This document shows positions 53,932 through 63,739 of a stretch of 64,000 nt of DNA, in pieces. Under the pieces are notes generated by a model. That model was not told the origin of the DNA, did no database searches, and saw only the letters and a program-made list of their open reading frames with translations. Position 1 is the first letter of the stretch. Each line of letters starts with the position of its first letter. The translations under genes were made by a program, and so were the position numbers. The stretch is from Lacihabitans sp. CCS-44 (lineage in GTDB: Bacteria > Bacteroidota > Bacteroidia > Cytophagales > Spirosomataceae). The stretch is from positions 124,001 to 188,000 of the forward strand of contig NZ_RJUE01000058.1 of NCBI RefSeq assembly GCF_024343735.1, written 5' to 3'.

Positions 53932-54897
53932 CTATTCTCCAAAAATATACAAGGTATTACTTAATGAGTCTCGGGCATAAAGTTGATTTTGAAAGAAAAT
54001 CACGTCCCCTTTTCTTGCTTTTAAAAATGCATTTGACACATTAAAAATAGAATATTCATTATTTCTAAGATCATTTAAATCAATTAGCACTAAACTATCA
54101 TCCTTTGATAAAAAATCAATAATTAACTTACCATTTGAAAATTGAACATTATTTGGCCATTGATTAAATTTGAGTTTAAATATCTCCGAAATGTCGTATT
54201 CAAAAATAATTTGCCCACTTTTTAAATCTATTTCCCATAAAATATCTCTACTAAAAGTAATTACTTTAGATTCATTTTGTATAACAGATGATTGCTTTTT
54301 TTCAAACTCCAAAATCCATTTGAAACTACCATCTTGAATATTTAAACCTAATAACTGCCCACCAGCTAATGGTACAACCACGGTATCATCGTAGCCCATT
54401 ATTTCTCCACTGACCGTATTAGGTGTGTCGGTGTCAATTTCTTCGCCATGATGATTCAAACGCCTTTTGCCGTATTTTGATATGTCAACTTGCCAAAGAT
54501 AATTTGGATAGTCATAAATACCTATCTCCGTATTTATTTGCATTTTAATAAAATAATTTCCAAATAGTGGCTTAGAAAAAGGCAAGTAAATTCCAAATTG
54601 GCCCATTTTCCCTGATTCCAAACAATAGTATTTTTTAGAAGTTCGCTCAATTACTAAAAAGCCGTTTTTGAAAATATATCCTCCTGAAAATCCCTCAAAT
54701 TCTATTTCATTTAATGAATCATTAAGATATGTAATATTCTCAAAATCGTTTTTCCAATAAAGACATTGACTATTATTTACAAGTGGTAATAAATCCAATC
54801 CTTTTGTTTTAATATCACCATTCTCACCGAAGGTCAAAACTTCGTTTTTGAAAATTGTTAATGCTTTAATATCCTTTATTTCATCTAAATATTTCAT
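53932..54897 (-). CDS. Beta-propeller-like protein of unknown function, possible immunity protein
   Basis: I do not recognise this 321-residue protein. Its repeated short blades (for example GYDDTVVVPLAGGQLLGLNIQDGSFKWILEF and ILWEIDLKSGQIIFEYDISEIF) resemble PQQ/WD-type propeller repeats. There is no signal peptide. Its start overlaps the stop of the small frame upstream by four bases (ATGA). Base composition is clearly AT-richer than the neighbours, which suggests foreign origin. Coupling to an orphan frame is typical of toxin-tip/immunity pairs, but this is only a guess. Confidence 0.65.
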   Translation of the reverse strand: MKYLDEIKDIKALTIFKNEVLTFGENGDIKTKGLDLLPLVNNSQCLYWKNDFENITYLNDSLNEIEFEGFSGGYIFKNGFLVIERTSKKYYCLESGKMGQFGIYLPFSKPLFGNYFIKMQINTEIGIYDYPNYLWQVDISKYGKRRLNHHGEEIDTDTPNTVSGEIMGYDDTVVVPLAGGQLLGLNIQDGSFKWILEFEKKQSSVIQNESKVITFSRDILWEIDLKSGQIIFEYDISEIFKLKFNQWPNNVQFSNGKLIIDFLSKDDSLVLIDLNDLRNNEYSIFNVSNAFLKARKGDVIFFQNQLYARDSLSNTLYIFGE

Positions 54898-55145
54898 TGA
54901 AAATTAGAGTTAAAGATTAAATCAAACCAATCAGAATTAGAATTTATAAATAGTTCTACTTTTTGTTTTTTTGTAGTAGTTAAGTCATTCCAATCTATTC
55001 CTGAATTCGATATTTCTTGATCATATTTTTTGAATAAATCTTGTACTACACCATCATTTGTTACCCCCATACTAACCCAATCATTGATAACGGCTTGTTT
55101 GGTTAGTGTTACATCGGCTCGACGAAATACTTTGTAATGTTTCAA
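54894..55145 (-). CDS. Orphan C-terminal fragment or small protein upstream of the propeller gene
   Basis: The frame has no ATG. It is open from 55214 down to 54894, with a TTG at 55145, and a stop lies in a palindrome (55215-55217). The product (KHYKVFRRADV ... WFDLIFNS) has the look of a protein C-terminus and no known domain. Absence of an ATG and a palindrome at the N-terminal side suggest that a larger gene was cut off, leaving only its tail coupled to the propeller gene. I cannot name it. Confidence 0.4.
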   Translation of the reverse strand: MKHYKVFRRADVTLTKQAVINDWVSMGVTNDGVVQDLFKKYDQEISNSGIDWNDLTTTKKQKVELFINSNSDWFDLIFNSNFQ

Positions 55146-55200
55146 ATCATTAACCCGTTGGATAAAATTAATGCTTTGGCTACTAAAATTACTTTGTCCA

Positions 55201-55290
55201 TTCAGAGTCTCCCTTTACGGGACTCTGAATCAAGCACCAATGCCTATTTGTGATCTTAGGAAAAAGCAGAGTCCCTATCGGAGACTCTGC
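55201..55290. repeat. Two related palindromes (CAGAGTC family)
   Basis: TTCAGAGTC...GACTCTGAA (55201-55229) and GCAGAGTC...GACTCTGC (55266-55290) are hairpins with the same CAGAGTC/GACTCTG arms. The first cuts off the orphan frame at 54894-55214. They look like a small REP-type repeat cluster between the orphan pair and the peptidase gene. Confidence 0.7.
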
Positions 55291-55303
55291 TTGAACTTTA
55301 AAA

Positions 55304-55331
55304 AAGCACCAGTCATTTAAAACTGGTGCTT
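55304..55331 (-). terminator. Terminator of the S9 peptidase gene
   Basis: AAGCACCAGT and ACTGGTGCTT form a ten-pair stem with an eight-base loop. On the minus strand it is followed by six T. Confidence 0.8.
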
Positions 55332-55352
55332 AAATATTATTTCTATACAATA

Positions 55353-57509
55353 TCACCTCAACAACCCCACCGGCAATTCCTTCTCAAGAAGGTTTTTGTA
55401 GATAAATTGGGTTTTTAGGTTATCGAAATGTAGGCCTTTGTTGCCGCCCCATCCATGTCTGCCTCCTGGGTAAAACATCATCTCAAAGTCCTTTTTCTTT
55501 TCTTGCAGGGCATCTATGAGTTGTATACTGTTTTGGAGGTGTACGTTGTCGTCCATTGTGCCGTGTACAATCAGCAGTTTGCCTTTGTAATTGTCCACAT
55601 ATTTCAGTATTCCGCCATTTTCGTAACCTTCGGCGTTTTCTTGTGGGGTATCCATAAAACGTTCGGTGTAGGCCGAGTCGTAGAGTTTCCAACTGGTAAC
55701 GCTTCCGCCTGCCATGCCGTGAGTAAATACATCTGAGCCCTTGGTAAGTGCCAAACAAGTCATATAGCCACCATAGCTAAAGCCTGTTATGGCTATTTTG
55801 GTTGGGTCGGCTATCCCTTTTTTTATGAGGTCTTTTACCATGGTTTTGTAATCATCTAGCTCCCATTTGCCGAGGTTGCGGTGCATGTAAGCCACGCCTT
55901 CTTTGCCAAAATGTCCACTGGCTCTATGGTCCAGTGCTACCTGAATAATACCCTCTCTCGACAACCACTGTGATCTTGCACTCCAGTTCCACGAATCATA
56001 CACCGTACCGGCATCTGGGCCGCCATAAATGCTTACTAAAACTGGGTATTTTTTACCAGCCACATAGTTTTCTGGGTATACGATGGTCATTGGTAAATCA
56101 AACTTGCCGTCGTCGCTTTTTACTCTTACCAATTCCGGCTTATTAATGGCGTAATTGTCATATTCTGAGCCTTTTGCCGAGCCAAGGTCTTTCACTATTT
56201 TGCCGGTGTTGTCTATAATTGCCATGGCGTTAGGTGTGCTGAGGTTGGAGTAAGTGGTTACGAAATAGCTCAAATCTGGTGATGCTTCTACTCTTCGGTG
56301 GTTAAAATTTCCGAAAGTCAGTCGTTTCATGTTTTTGCCGTCGAGGCCCACACGGTAAAGATCAAATCTGGCCGAGTTTTCTAATCCTCTAGCATGAAAA
56401 TACAATACACGGTTTTTCTGGTCTATGCCTTTTACTTCGGTCACCGTAAATTTGCCAGAGGTAATTGGATTCTTTAATTTGCCATCGATGCCGTGCAAAT
56501 ACAATTGTTTCCAACCCGTTTTGTCACTGATAATAATCATTTCTTTTCCTCCGTCCAACACGGTCAGTCTTTCGGCGGCTTCGTCAATATTTATCCAAGA
56601 GCTTTGTTTTTCGTCATAAAGCTCTATTTTTTTGCCAGTTTTAGGCGAAACGTTGAACAGTTTGAGGTTGTCGTTGCCTCTGTTGCTCCACTGAACCATC
56701 AAAGCGGAGCCATCTGGCATCCATTCTGGCCAACCGAAATATTGATCTTGATTTTCTTCAAAATCTGCCCAAGTGGTTTTGTTGCCGTCTGGATCTACAA
56801 ACGCTAATTTAGCAGTCGGGTTCGGGTCCCCAGCTTTCGGGTAACGGGTTTCTTCCAGGAATCCATGCTGACCTTCGCTGCTGTAAATCGGGAACATCGG
56901 CGTCTTCGACTCATCGAATCTCATGTAAGCAATGTTTTTGCTATCTGGACTCCACCAATAGGCTCTGAAAAGCGTTGGTCTGCCGAATATTTCTTCCCAA
57001 TACAGCCAAGTCGAAAAACCATTCAAGGTTGTTTTTGAGCCATCAATGGTCAGTTGCGTTTCTCTTTTTGTTTTTATATTGTAGGTAAAAAGATTGTTAT
57101 TTTTGGTGTAAGCTATGTAATTGCTATCAGGCGAAAACATGGGGTTTTTCTCTATAGCGTCCTGGTCATTCGTGATTTTTGTCTCGCCTTGAGCGGTACT
57201 TAAATACAAATCGCCATTTTTTAAAGTCACTTTTTTCGAAGGATTCACGGCCTTGCTAACATCAATGTTGCTGGCGTCTTCTATTTGCCCACTTTTCAGA
57301 TTCAACACCACATTTTTCATACTTTCTGCTGGCGACGGCTTCATGTATATCAGCACTCTGTCGTTGTCTAACCACTTATTTATAGTCGGTAAGGATTGCA
57401 AAAAGTTATCGGGGTTTTTATTGGTAAGAAGCAGACTGCTTTCTATGTTTTTTTGCTGGGCGAGAAGTGGTGTGCTTATGAACAAAAAGAAAACAAATAT
57501 TTTTTTCAT
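55353..57509 (-). CDS. S9-family prolyl oligopeptidase (dipeptidyl peptidase IV-like)
   Basis: The 718-residue secreted serine peptidase has a signal peptide (LLAQ cleavage, about residue 18), an N-terminal eight-bladed propeller (DPP-IV N-terminal domain, with SKTPMFPIYSSEGQHGFLEETRYPKAGDPNP) and a C-terminal hydrolase. Catalytic residues are Ser578 in GFSYGGYMT, Asp in GTMDDNVH and His in GGRHGWGG. It should cut dipeptides after Pro or Ala from periplasmic peptides. It has its own terminator; length is close to typical bacterial DPP-IV. Confidence 0.92.
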   Translation of the reverse strand: MKKIFVFFLFISTPLLAQQKNIESSLLLTNKNPDNFLQSLPTINKWLDNDRVLIYMKPSPAESMKNVVLNLKSGQIEDASNIDVSKAVNPSKKVTLKNGDLYLSTAQGETKITNDQDAIEKNPMFSPDSNYIAYTKNNNLFTYNIKTKRETQLTIDGSKTTLNGFSTWLYWEEIFGRPTLFRAYWWSPDSKNIAYMRFDESKTPMFPIYSSEGQHGFLEETRYPKAGDPNPTAKLAFVDPDGNKTTWADFEENQDQYFGWPEWMPDGSALMVQWSNRGNDNLKLFNVSPKTGKKIELYDEKQSSWINIDEAAERLTVLDGGKEMIIISDKTGWKQLYLHGIDGKLKNPITSGKFTVTEVKGIDQKNRVLYFHARGLENSARFDLYRVGLDGKNMKRLTFGNFNHRRVEASPDLSYFVTTYSNLSTPNAMAIIDNTGKIVKDLGSAKGSEYDNYAINKPELVRVKSDDGKFDLPMTIVYPENYVAGKKYPVLVSIYGGPDAGTVYDSWNWSARSQWLSREGIIQVALDHRASGHFGKEGVAYMHRNLGKWELDDYKTMVKDLIKKGIADPTKIAITGFSYGGYMTCLALTKGSDVFTHGMAGGSVTSWKLYDSAYTERFMDTPQENAEGYENGGILKYVDNYKGKLLIVHGTMDDNVHLQNSIQLIDALQEKKKDFEMMFYPGGRHGWGGNKGLHFDNLKTQFIYKNLLEKELPVGLLR

Positions 57510-57648
57510 GCGTTTGATGATTAAAGTTTAGGTAAAAATAAGGGCAAATCTTATCTTTTTCAAATGCTTACGCTTTGATTTTGAATTTTATTAGCCCAAT
57601 TTGGGTCTTTGGTTTCTAAAATGAGTTTTTTACAATTTCTATATTTTT

Positions 57649-58491
57649 ATGATTAGAGTTATTAGCATGCTTTTGTTTTTTCTAAGTAACACAGTTTTTG
57701 CACAAGAAAAAGGTCTTTTGTTCGAAATCTCGGGCAACGATTTGCAGAAGCCCTCTTATCTATTTGGCACTATGCATTTGCTTTGTGAAGGAGATTTTGA
57801 AATGAGCGAAGAGATGATTTCCAAGATAAAATCTTCTGAAATCTTGGCCATGGAAATGGATCTGGATGATCCAACGATGGCTTTTAAGATGATGGGCAAA
57901 ATGAAAATGAAAGGCGACACCAGTTTGAGCGATTTGATGCAAGAAGCCAGATATGATTCCTTAAGGTCTTACCTAAAAGACTCTCTCAATCTACCACCAA
58001 TGATGTTTCAAAAGACCAAGCCGTTTTTGATATATTCTTTAGTTCTGACCAAATTATTGCCCTGTAAAACGCTCATGCTCGAGAACGAAATTATGAAAAT
58101 AGGTAAAGGCAAAAAGGTGGTAGGCCTAGAAACACTCGACTTCCAGATGGATTTGATGGACAAATTGAGCTATCAGGTGCAGGCTGATTATTTATTGGAA
58201 ACACTTGCTGATAAACAGAAATCTATCCAGGAATTTAAAGAAATGACGGAAGCTTACAAAAAACGAGATCTTGATATTTTATTGAAATCTATAGATGCAG
58301 AAAAAGGCATGATGGCAGATTTTGAAAACGAAATGCTGCACAAACGTAATTTGGCTTGGATTCCAGAAATAAAGAAGTTGATTTCGGATAAATCAACTTT
58401 TATAGCAGTAGGAGCGGGCCATCTCGGAGGCGATAAAGGGGTTCTTCAATTACTTAAAAATGAAGGTTTTACAATAAAAACAATCGAGTGA
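57649..58491 (+). CDS. TraB/GumN-family protein
   Basis: The 280-residue protein has a Sec signal (NTVFAQ) and the family landmarks SYLFGTMHLLCEGDFEM (with the GTxH motif) at the start and AVGAGHLGGDKGVLQLLKNEGF at the end. The TraB/GumN fold is thought to be a metal-dependent erythromycin-esterase-related hydrolase or protease-like fold; function here is unknown. It converges on the MCE gene with no gap. Confidence 0.9.
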   Translation: MIRVISMLLFFLSNTVFAQEKGLLFEISGNDLQKPSYLFGTMHLLCEGDFEMSEEMISKIKSSEILAMEMDLDDPTMAFKMMGKMKMKGDTSLSDLMQEARYDSLRSYLKDSLNLPPMMFQKTKPFLIYSLVLTKLLPCKTLMLENEIMKIGKGKKVVGLETLDFQMDLMDKLSYQVQADYLLETLADKQKSIQEFKEMTEAYKKRDLDILLKSIDAEKGMMADFENEMLHKRNLAWIPEIKKLISDKSTFIAVGAGHLGGDKGVLQLLKNEGFTIKTIE

Positions 58492-59433
58492 TTATTTTTT
58501 AGTTTTGTCTTTTCCGCCAAATAATGAGAAGTGAACATATCTACGGGGATTGCTCTTCATATCCGACAAAAGCATATTCAATGAAGCGGCAGTTTTATCG
58601 AGATTTACATAAAGAGAATCGTTTCCTGCTAATTTCCCAAGTGTTCCTTTTCCTTCGTTAATACCATTTACTACACCTTGTAGGTCTTTTATTGTGGCAT
58701 TTAAGCTATTGACAGTTGAGCCCAATTTAACTTGACTAAGTGAATCCGTGAAAGTTCCAGTTTTCTCTAAAATGGGTTTCAACTGAGCATCAAGGCTCTT
58801 GGTGAGCGTATTAAGGTTTTGAGTGAGAACCGCCGCATTGCCCGTAATGGCCGAAAGGTTTTTAGAATTGTTGGCTATTATGCCGTTTACTCCGGCCGTA
58901 GAAGTAGTTGCACTGGCCAAAAGGACTTTTAAAGCCTGTCCCGTTTGGGCAAATTCTCCAACTACTTTGGTAAGTGTAACCGTCAGCGAGTCAACATTTT
59001 TTAGCGTTGGATCAAGTTTGCTTTGCATCATTTGCATCAATCCAGATTCTATTTCACCTTTAAACTCTTGACCGCCTTTTGCTTTATCGCCTGGCTGAAT
59101 TTTTAGTTTCAATAATTTACCACCAATCAATCCGTCGTCTGCCAGCATCACAATGGTATTGCTAGTAAGTTTTACTTCTTTTTTTATTGCTAAAGTTACT
59201 TCTACTCTGTCTTTCTCATAATCGGGTTTCATGCCCAACACTCTACCCACTACCACGCCGCTATAGGTGATTGGATTGGAGACTTCCAATCCCAAAACGT
59301 CTTTGTAATATACTTTGTAAGATTGTGTTGTAGAAAAAAGATCAGATCCTTTAAGGTAGCTAAACCCAAAGTATAATATTACGATTCCAATAAGACCCAA
59401 CAATCCAACTTTAGCTTCTCTTTTAAAATTCAT
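58492..59433 (-). CDS. MCE/MlaD-family lipid-transport protein
   Basis: The 313-residue protein has one N-terminal membrane helix (VGLLGLIGIVILYFGFSYL), one MCE domain (about residues 36-110: YKVYYKDVLGLEVSNPITYSGVVVGRV) and a long helical coiled C-terminal region. MCE proteins form rings that bind lipids between membranes. The frame opens 12 codons earlier at 59469, but MNFKREAKVGLLG is the usual family start. It follows the amidase gene and is close to lptD, a cell-envelope cluster. Confidence 0.88.
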   Translation of the reverse strand: MNFKREAKVGLLGLIGIVILYFGFSYLKGSDLFSTTQSYKVYYKDVLGLEVSNPITYSGVVVGRVLGMKPDYEKDRVEVTLAIKKEVKLTSNTIVMLADDGLIGGKLLKLKIQPGDKAKGGQEFKGEIESGLMQMMQSKLDPTLKNVDSLTVTLTKVVGEFAQTGQALKVLLASATTSTAGVNGIIANNSKNLSAITGNAAVLTQNLNTLTKSLDAQLKPILEKTGTFTDSLSQVKLGSTVNSLNATIKDLQGVVNGINEGKGTLGKLAGNDSLYVNLDKTAASLNMLLSDMKSNPRRYVHFSLFGGKDKTKK

Positions 59434-59484
59434 TTCTCTTTTATTTTCTTTCCAGAACCTATTTGGCACGCAATTTACAAATTA

Positions 59485-60267
59485 TTATTTTTCAATTTGA
59501 TTTTTATACTCCTCAAACGCCCTAAAAATCGCTAAGGCTACTTTTTCTCTGCCGCTCGTGCTGGCCAGTAAGTTCGAATCTTCGCTGTTTGTTAGATATC
59601 CTGTTTCTACCAAAACACTGGGCATAGTAGTTTCCCAAATAACAATAAATCCTGCCTGTTTTACACCTCTACTCTTATGGCCCACTTTGCCCATGTTTTT
59701 TTCAACTTTGGCTGCAAATTCCAAACTTTGGTTCATAAATGCATTCTGATAGTTTGCAAGCATAATATGTGCCAATGGTGACGCAGGGTTATAACCTTTG
59801 TAAGATTTTTTGTAGTTTTCTTCGTAAAGAATTACATTATTTTCGTTTTTAGCCAAGTCTAGGTTCTCCTGAGTTTTGTGTAGGCCCATTACATAAGTCT
59901 CTGTTCCTCTGAGACTTTTAGAGTGTGGATTGGCATTGCAATGTATAGATATAAACAGGTCGGCTTTGCTTTTATTGGCGATGGCAGCTCTTTCGTGCAA
60001 GGGCACAAATACGTCTTTATCTCTGGTATAAATGACCTTTACGTTTGAGAAATTTTCCTCTATTTTTTCACCTAATTTTAAGGTAATATCCAAGGCATAT
60101 TTTTTCTCTTTTCCGTTGCCTGTGCCAGGGTCTTTTCCACCATGCCCTGCATCCAGCACAACAGTTTTTAATCCTCTCGCATTGTAATTTATATTTGAGG
60201 TAAAGCCCAAGAATATAGCCGCCGTGAACACCCACACGAGAGCAATTTTAAGATTTATTAACTTCAT
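59485..60267 (-). CDS. N-acetylmuramoyl-L-alanine amidase (AmiC-type)
   Basis: This 260-residue protein has an N-terminal signal/anchor and an Amidase_3 domain. The zinc site is His in LDAGHGGKDPG, Glu in LHERAAIAN and His in ISIHCNA. The catalytic Glu is in VLVETGYLTN. It cleaves the amide between MurNAc and the stem peptide in the periplasm during cell division. It is the first gene of a unit with the MCE gene and diverges from lptD. Confidence 0.95.
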   Translation of the reverse strand: MKLINLKIALVWVFTAAIFLGFTSNINYNARGLKTVVLDAGHGGKDPGTGNGKEKKYALDITLKLGEKIEENFSNVKVIYTRDKDVFVPLHERAAIANKSKADLFISIHCNANPHSKSLRGTETYVMGLHKTQENLDLAKNENNVILYEENYKKSYKGYNPASPLAHIMLANYQNAFMNQSLEFAAKVEKNMGKVGHKSRGVKQAGFIVIWETTMPSVLVETGYLTNSEDSNLLASTSGREKVALAIFRAFEEYKNQIEK

Positions 60268-60336
60268 TTTTCAGGAAAACATTAAAATCTATATCTTTTT
60301 ATTAAGATATAATCGTTTTTAGATACACTTTGTACT

Positions 60337-60358
60337 TAATTTTGCCATCACAAAATTA
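60337..60358. promoter_or_regulatory. Palindromic divergent promoter between the amidase and lptD genes
   Basis: TAATTTTG (plus strand, 60337-60344) and its exact inverse CAAAATTA (60351-60358, TAATTTTG on the minus strand) are both perfect TAnnTTTG boxes six bases apart. They face outward to lptD and the amidase gene respectively, with overlapping promoters. No strong -33 boxes are visible. Confidence 0.6.
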
Positions 60359-60469
60359 GTGTTTTTGTTAGAACATAAAAAAAATATAAATATTGTACAA
60401 TTTTCTATCGCAATTGGCCAAGTTACTGCCTGATTCCAATTAAAAATCATTTAGAAAAATCGAAATACT

Positions 60470-63400
60470 TTGAATTTAAGACTTTATTTAGTTTGCTTTT
60501 TTTGTTTTTGGGCAATTAGTGTATTTGCTCAAAGACCCACATTGCCCGTTTTAGGCGGAGGAGGAGGCAGAACTTTTGGAAGTCCTACTAGTACACAAAA
60601 TCAATTTCCGAAAAACACAAATACCCAGAATTCGAATAGTCGTCAGCCTACAAAAGCCTTGGCCAAAAAGAATAAAGTAGTTAGAGATTCACTTTCGGTA
60701 GTTATTCCAGATTCTCTAAAAAGCTTAGAAAATCAGTTGGAAACTACGGTAGAAACTTTTTCGTCAGACTCAACTATTCTTGACATTGAAACGCAACAGT
60801 ATCATTTATACGGAAATGCCCAAGTGATTTATGGTGAGATAGAACTCAAAGCAGATTATATTATGCTGGATTGGGGGAGGAGCGAAGTTTATGCCCACGG
60901 AATGCCAGATACCACCAAAAAGTCAGGGCCTCCGGTCAAAGGTAAGCCTGTTTTTACAGATGGTGGTGAAACTTTCAACTCAGATACCATTCGTTATAAT
61001 TTTAAGTCAAAAAAGGCTTTGGTGAGTAAAATTGTAACCGTCCAAGGAGATGGTTTTGTGCAGGGGCAATTGGTAAAAAAAGATGCAGAAGACAATATGT
61101 ATCTTTCTAGAGCCAAATACACCACTTGTGATCTTGCCGAACCACATTTTCATATTGCCGCAAAAAAAATCAAACTGGTTAATAAAAAATCTCTTATTTC
61201 AGGACCTTTTAATTTCGTACTTGCTGATATTCCTTTGCCCATAGGACTTCCGTTTGGTTTTTTCCCTATTCCTAAAAAACAAGAAATAGGCACTTCAGGA
61301 TTTATCATGGGTTCTTATGGTGAGCAACGAAGAGACAATCGAGGTTTGTACTTCAAAGATTTCGGATACTACCATGCTTTTAATGAATATCTAAGTTCGA
61401 CCCTCAAGGGCGAAATTTATACTTATGGAAGTTTTGGGCTTGGTTTGAATACCACCTATTCCAAAAAATATAAATATAATGGTGATTTTAATGTTCAGTT
61501 TAATCACAATATAGCCTACAGCAGTACAGGATTGGATACCACAAAATCCAACCAGTTTAATATCAGGTGGTCTCATGCCCCGAGGAGTTTGCGTTCAGAC
61601 AGAAGTTTTTCGTCTTCTATGGATATAGTTTCGAATGGTTTCAATAGGAATAATCGTAGCTCTGCCGATGTTCAAAATCTTACGAAGAATAATTTTGGTG
61701 GAACAGTGAACTACATGAGAAACTTCGGCAGATTTGTCACTACCAATAGTTCATTTAGAGTAGATCAATCTTCCAATTCGTTTAGGTCTTCTTTGGGCTA
61801 TAGTTTTGGTGTAAAACAGTTTAATCCGTTTATTCCAGAAAAGAAACAGATTGGTCGTTGGTATGAATCTTTCAGAGTGGGGCTGGATGTTAGCGGAGGA
61901 GTTTCTGTAACCAATGCTCTTCAAAGTAGGTCCAACACTTATACAGATTACAACATAGCGGGTGTGGATAACAAGCCACTGTCTACTACACAGCAAAGAA
62001 GAATAGAAGAGCTTAGAAATATATTGGCTGATCCAAATATTTCTACTGAATTAAAGGTCATTTATCAAAAAGAATTATCAAAACTCGAGAGTCCTGTTTT
62101 AACGGATTGGGGGCAGATTTTGAAGAATAACGTCATAAATACTTCTTACACTGTGCCGATAGTGTTGCCCAATCTTAAAATTGCAAAATATCTAAATCTT
62201 ACTCCAAGTCTTTCTTATAGAGGGGATATTTATACAAAAGAGTTGAATTATACATTTGTAAACCCGACTTCAGGTATTCAAACCGTTACAAAAAGTAATG
62301 GAAAAGTGGTGAACGTTGGTTTGAACCCTGCCGCTGATTCTATCAAAAATGAATATCTTTCCAACGGAAATTTAAATGTTACGCTCAATCAAAACAGTGG
62401 TGGAGTAGTGGTGGTGGATACAATCTCCCGCCCGAGTTTTGGTCAGACTTATTCTTTTGGTACAAGTTTGAACACGCGTATGTATGGTATGTATAGATTT
62501 AGTGGAAAAGGTAAAGTGCAGGCCATAAGGCATACCATTGTGCCTTCCATAAACTTAAATTATACACCCACCAGCGAGGGACAATATGCTTCGAAAGTTC
62601 AAATACGTTCAGACAATGTGTATAGGTTTTTGCCGAGATTTCTTAATGGGGGAGGGGCTTCTGGGTCGGCGTCTGGAAATATAGGTTTTAATCTTACCAA
62701 TCAGTTAGAAGCCAAAATCAAGAATAATTCAGATACATCAGAAAACGTTTTTGAGAAAATATCCATACTTGACAATTTGAATATTGGTGGGGGGTACAAC
62801 TTGTTGGCTAAAAAAGAACTTGGTGAGTTTGCTTTATCAAATATCAGCATTGGTACGAGTACTTCATTGTTTAAAAATCTAATCAGTATAAATGCCAACG
62901 GGTCGTTGGATCCTTATGCCTATGAGCCAGATAAATTGGTTACTTCCAATTTGGCCGGTGCCAGAATACCTGTTTTCAAATGGAATTATAAGCCCGAAGA
63001 TGGTGTCGTAAAAGCCAATTATTTGAGTTCATTCAATTTTTCATTGAATACCAACCTTTCGCCCAAAACTTTTAAGAAAGACGAAGCCACTAAAACTACC
63101 ATAAACGGCAAACAAGATCCAGCGAAGGAGGCGATGTCAAAAATTGTCCAAGCAAATCCTCTAGAATATGTAGATTTCAGTGTTCCATGGACTATGGGCA
63201 TAAGTTATGCCTTCAATTACAACAAACAAGGACTTTCGGAAGCCAGAATTACCCAGAGTATAAGTATCAATGGCGATTTTAGTTTAACTCCCAAATTTAA
63301 ATTTACCTACAACTCTGGATGGGATTTTGAATTTAAACAGGTTACACTTACCAATTTTGGAATTGTGAGAGAGTTACATTGCTGGAGTATGAGCATGAAC

Positions 63401-63517
63401 TGGACCCCGATTTCGGGTAGCAACATCCGTGGTGGTGGATTCTTCTTCACTATGCAGCCCAAGTCTTCTCTTCTAAAAGACTTGAAACTTACCAAACGAA
63501 GAGCAGGTAATTTCTAA
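60470..63517 (+). CDS. lptD: LptD-like LPS-assembly/OstA outer-membrane protein
   Basis: The 1015-residue protein has a signal peptide (MNLRLYLVCFFCFWAISVFAQ), an N-terminal OstA/LptA-like beta-jellyroll (about 85-240: LDIETQQYHLYGNAQVIYGEIELKAD) and a C-terminal beta-barrel of about 26 strands, the LptD barrel that inserts lipopolysaccharide in the outer leaflet. The start is TTG at 60470: the frame has a TAG 15 bases upstream and no ATG before the signal peptide. Linkage to MCE and amidase genes is common in Bacteroidota. Confidence 0.9.
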   Translation: MNLRLYLVCFFCFWAISVFAQRPTLPVLGGGGGRTFGSPTSTQNQFPKNTNTQNSNSRQPTKALAKKNKVVRDSLSVVIPDSLKSLENQLETTVETFSSDSTILDIETQQYHLYGNAQVIYGEIELKADYIMLDWGRSEVYAHGMPDTTKKSGPPVKGKPVFTDGGETFNSDTIRYNFKSKKALVSKIVTVQGDGFVQGQLVKKDAEDNMYLSRAKYTTCDLAEPHFHIAAKKIKLVNKKSLISGPFNFVLADIPLPIGLPFGFFPIPKKQEIGTSGFIMGSYGEQRRDNRGLYFKDFGYYHAFNEYLSSTLKGEIYTYGSFGLGLNTTYSKKYKYNGDFNVQFNHNIAYSSTGLDTTKSNQFNIRWSHAPRSLRSDRSFSSSMDIVSNGFNRNNRSSADVQNLTKNNFGGTVNYMRNFGRFVTTNSSFRVDQSSNSFRSSLGYSFGVKQFNPFIPEKKQIGRWYESFRVGLDVSGGVSVTNALQSRSNTYTDYNIAGVDNKPLSTTQQRRIEELRNILADPNISTELKVIYQKELSKLESPVLTDWGQILKNNVINTSYTVPIVLPNLKIAKYLNLTPSLSYRGDIYTKELNYTFVNPTSGIQTVTKSNGKVVNVGLNPAADSIKNEYLSNGNLNVTLNQNSGGVVVVDTISRPSFGQTYSFGTSLNTRMYGMYRFSGKGKVQAIRHTIVPSINLNYTPTSEGQYASKVQIRSDNVYRFLPRFLNGGGASGSASGNIGFNLTNQLEAKIKNNSDTSENVFEKISILDNLNIGGGYNLLAKKELGEFALSNISIGTSTSLFKNLISINANGSLDPYAYEPDKLVTSNLAGARIPVFKWNYKPEDGVVKANYLSSFNFSLNTNLSPKTFKKDEATKTTINGKQDPAKEAMSKIVQANPLEYVDFSVPWTMGISYAFNYNKQGLSEARITQSISINGDFSLTPKFKFTYNSGWDFEFKQVTLTNFGIVRELHCWSMSMNWTPISGSNIRGGGFFFTMQPKSSLLKDLKLTKRRAGNF

Positions 63518-63676
63518 ACAAAATCAAGAAAAATTTCTTTACATAATTTTGTGATTTTATAATTAAATATTTGTATAATTAAATTATTATTGAATAGTCA
63601 AACTAAAAAATGATTCATTTTAAAAGTGCTTCTGCTTATTTCATGGATTAAATTTCGCCACTCTTTGGTCTAGTAA

Positions 63677-63706
63677 CAAAAAAGAGAGACCGCATTAGTC
63701 TCCCTT
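63677..63706 (-). terminator. Terminator of the PfkB-family gene
   Basis: On the minus strand AAGGGAGAC pairs with GTCTCTCTT around TAATGCG and is followed by TTTT. A gene-free stretch 63518-63676 lies between this and lptD. Confidence 0.75.
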
Positions 63707-63739
63707 CCTAAATATTATATATATCTATCTTCTAGAACC

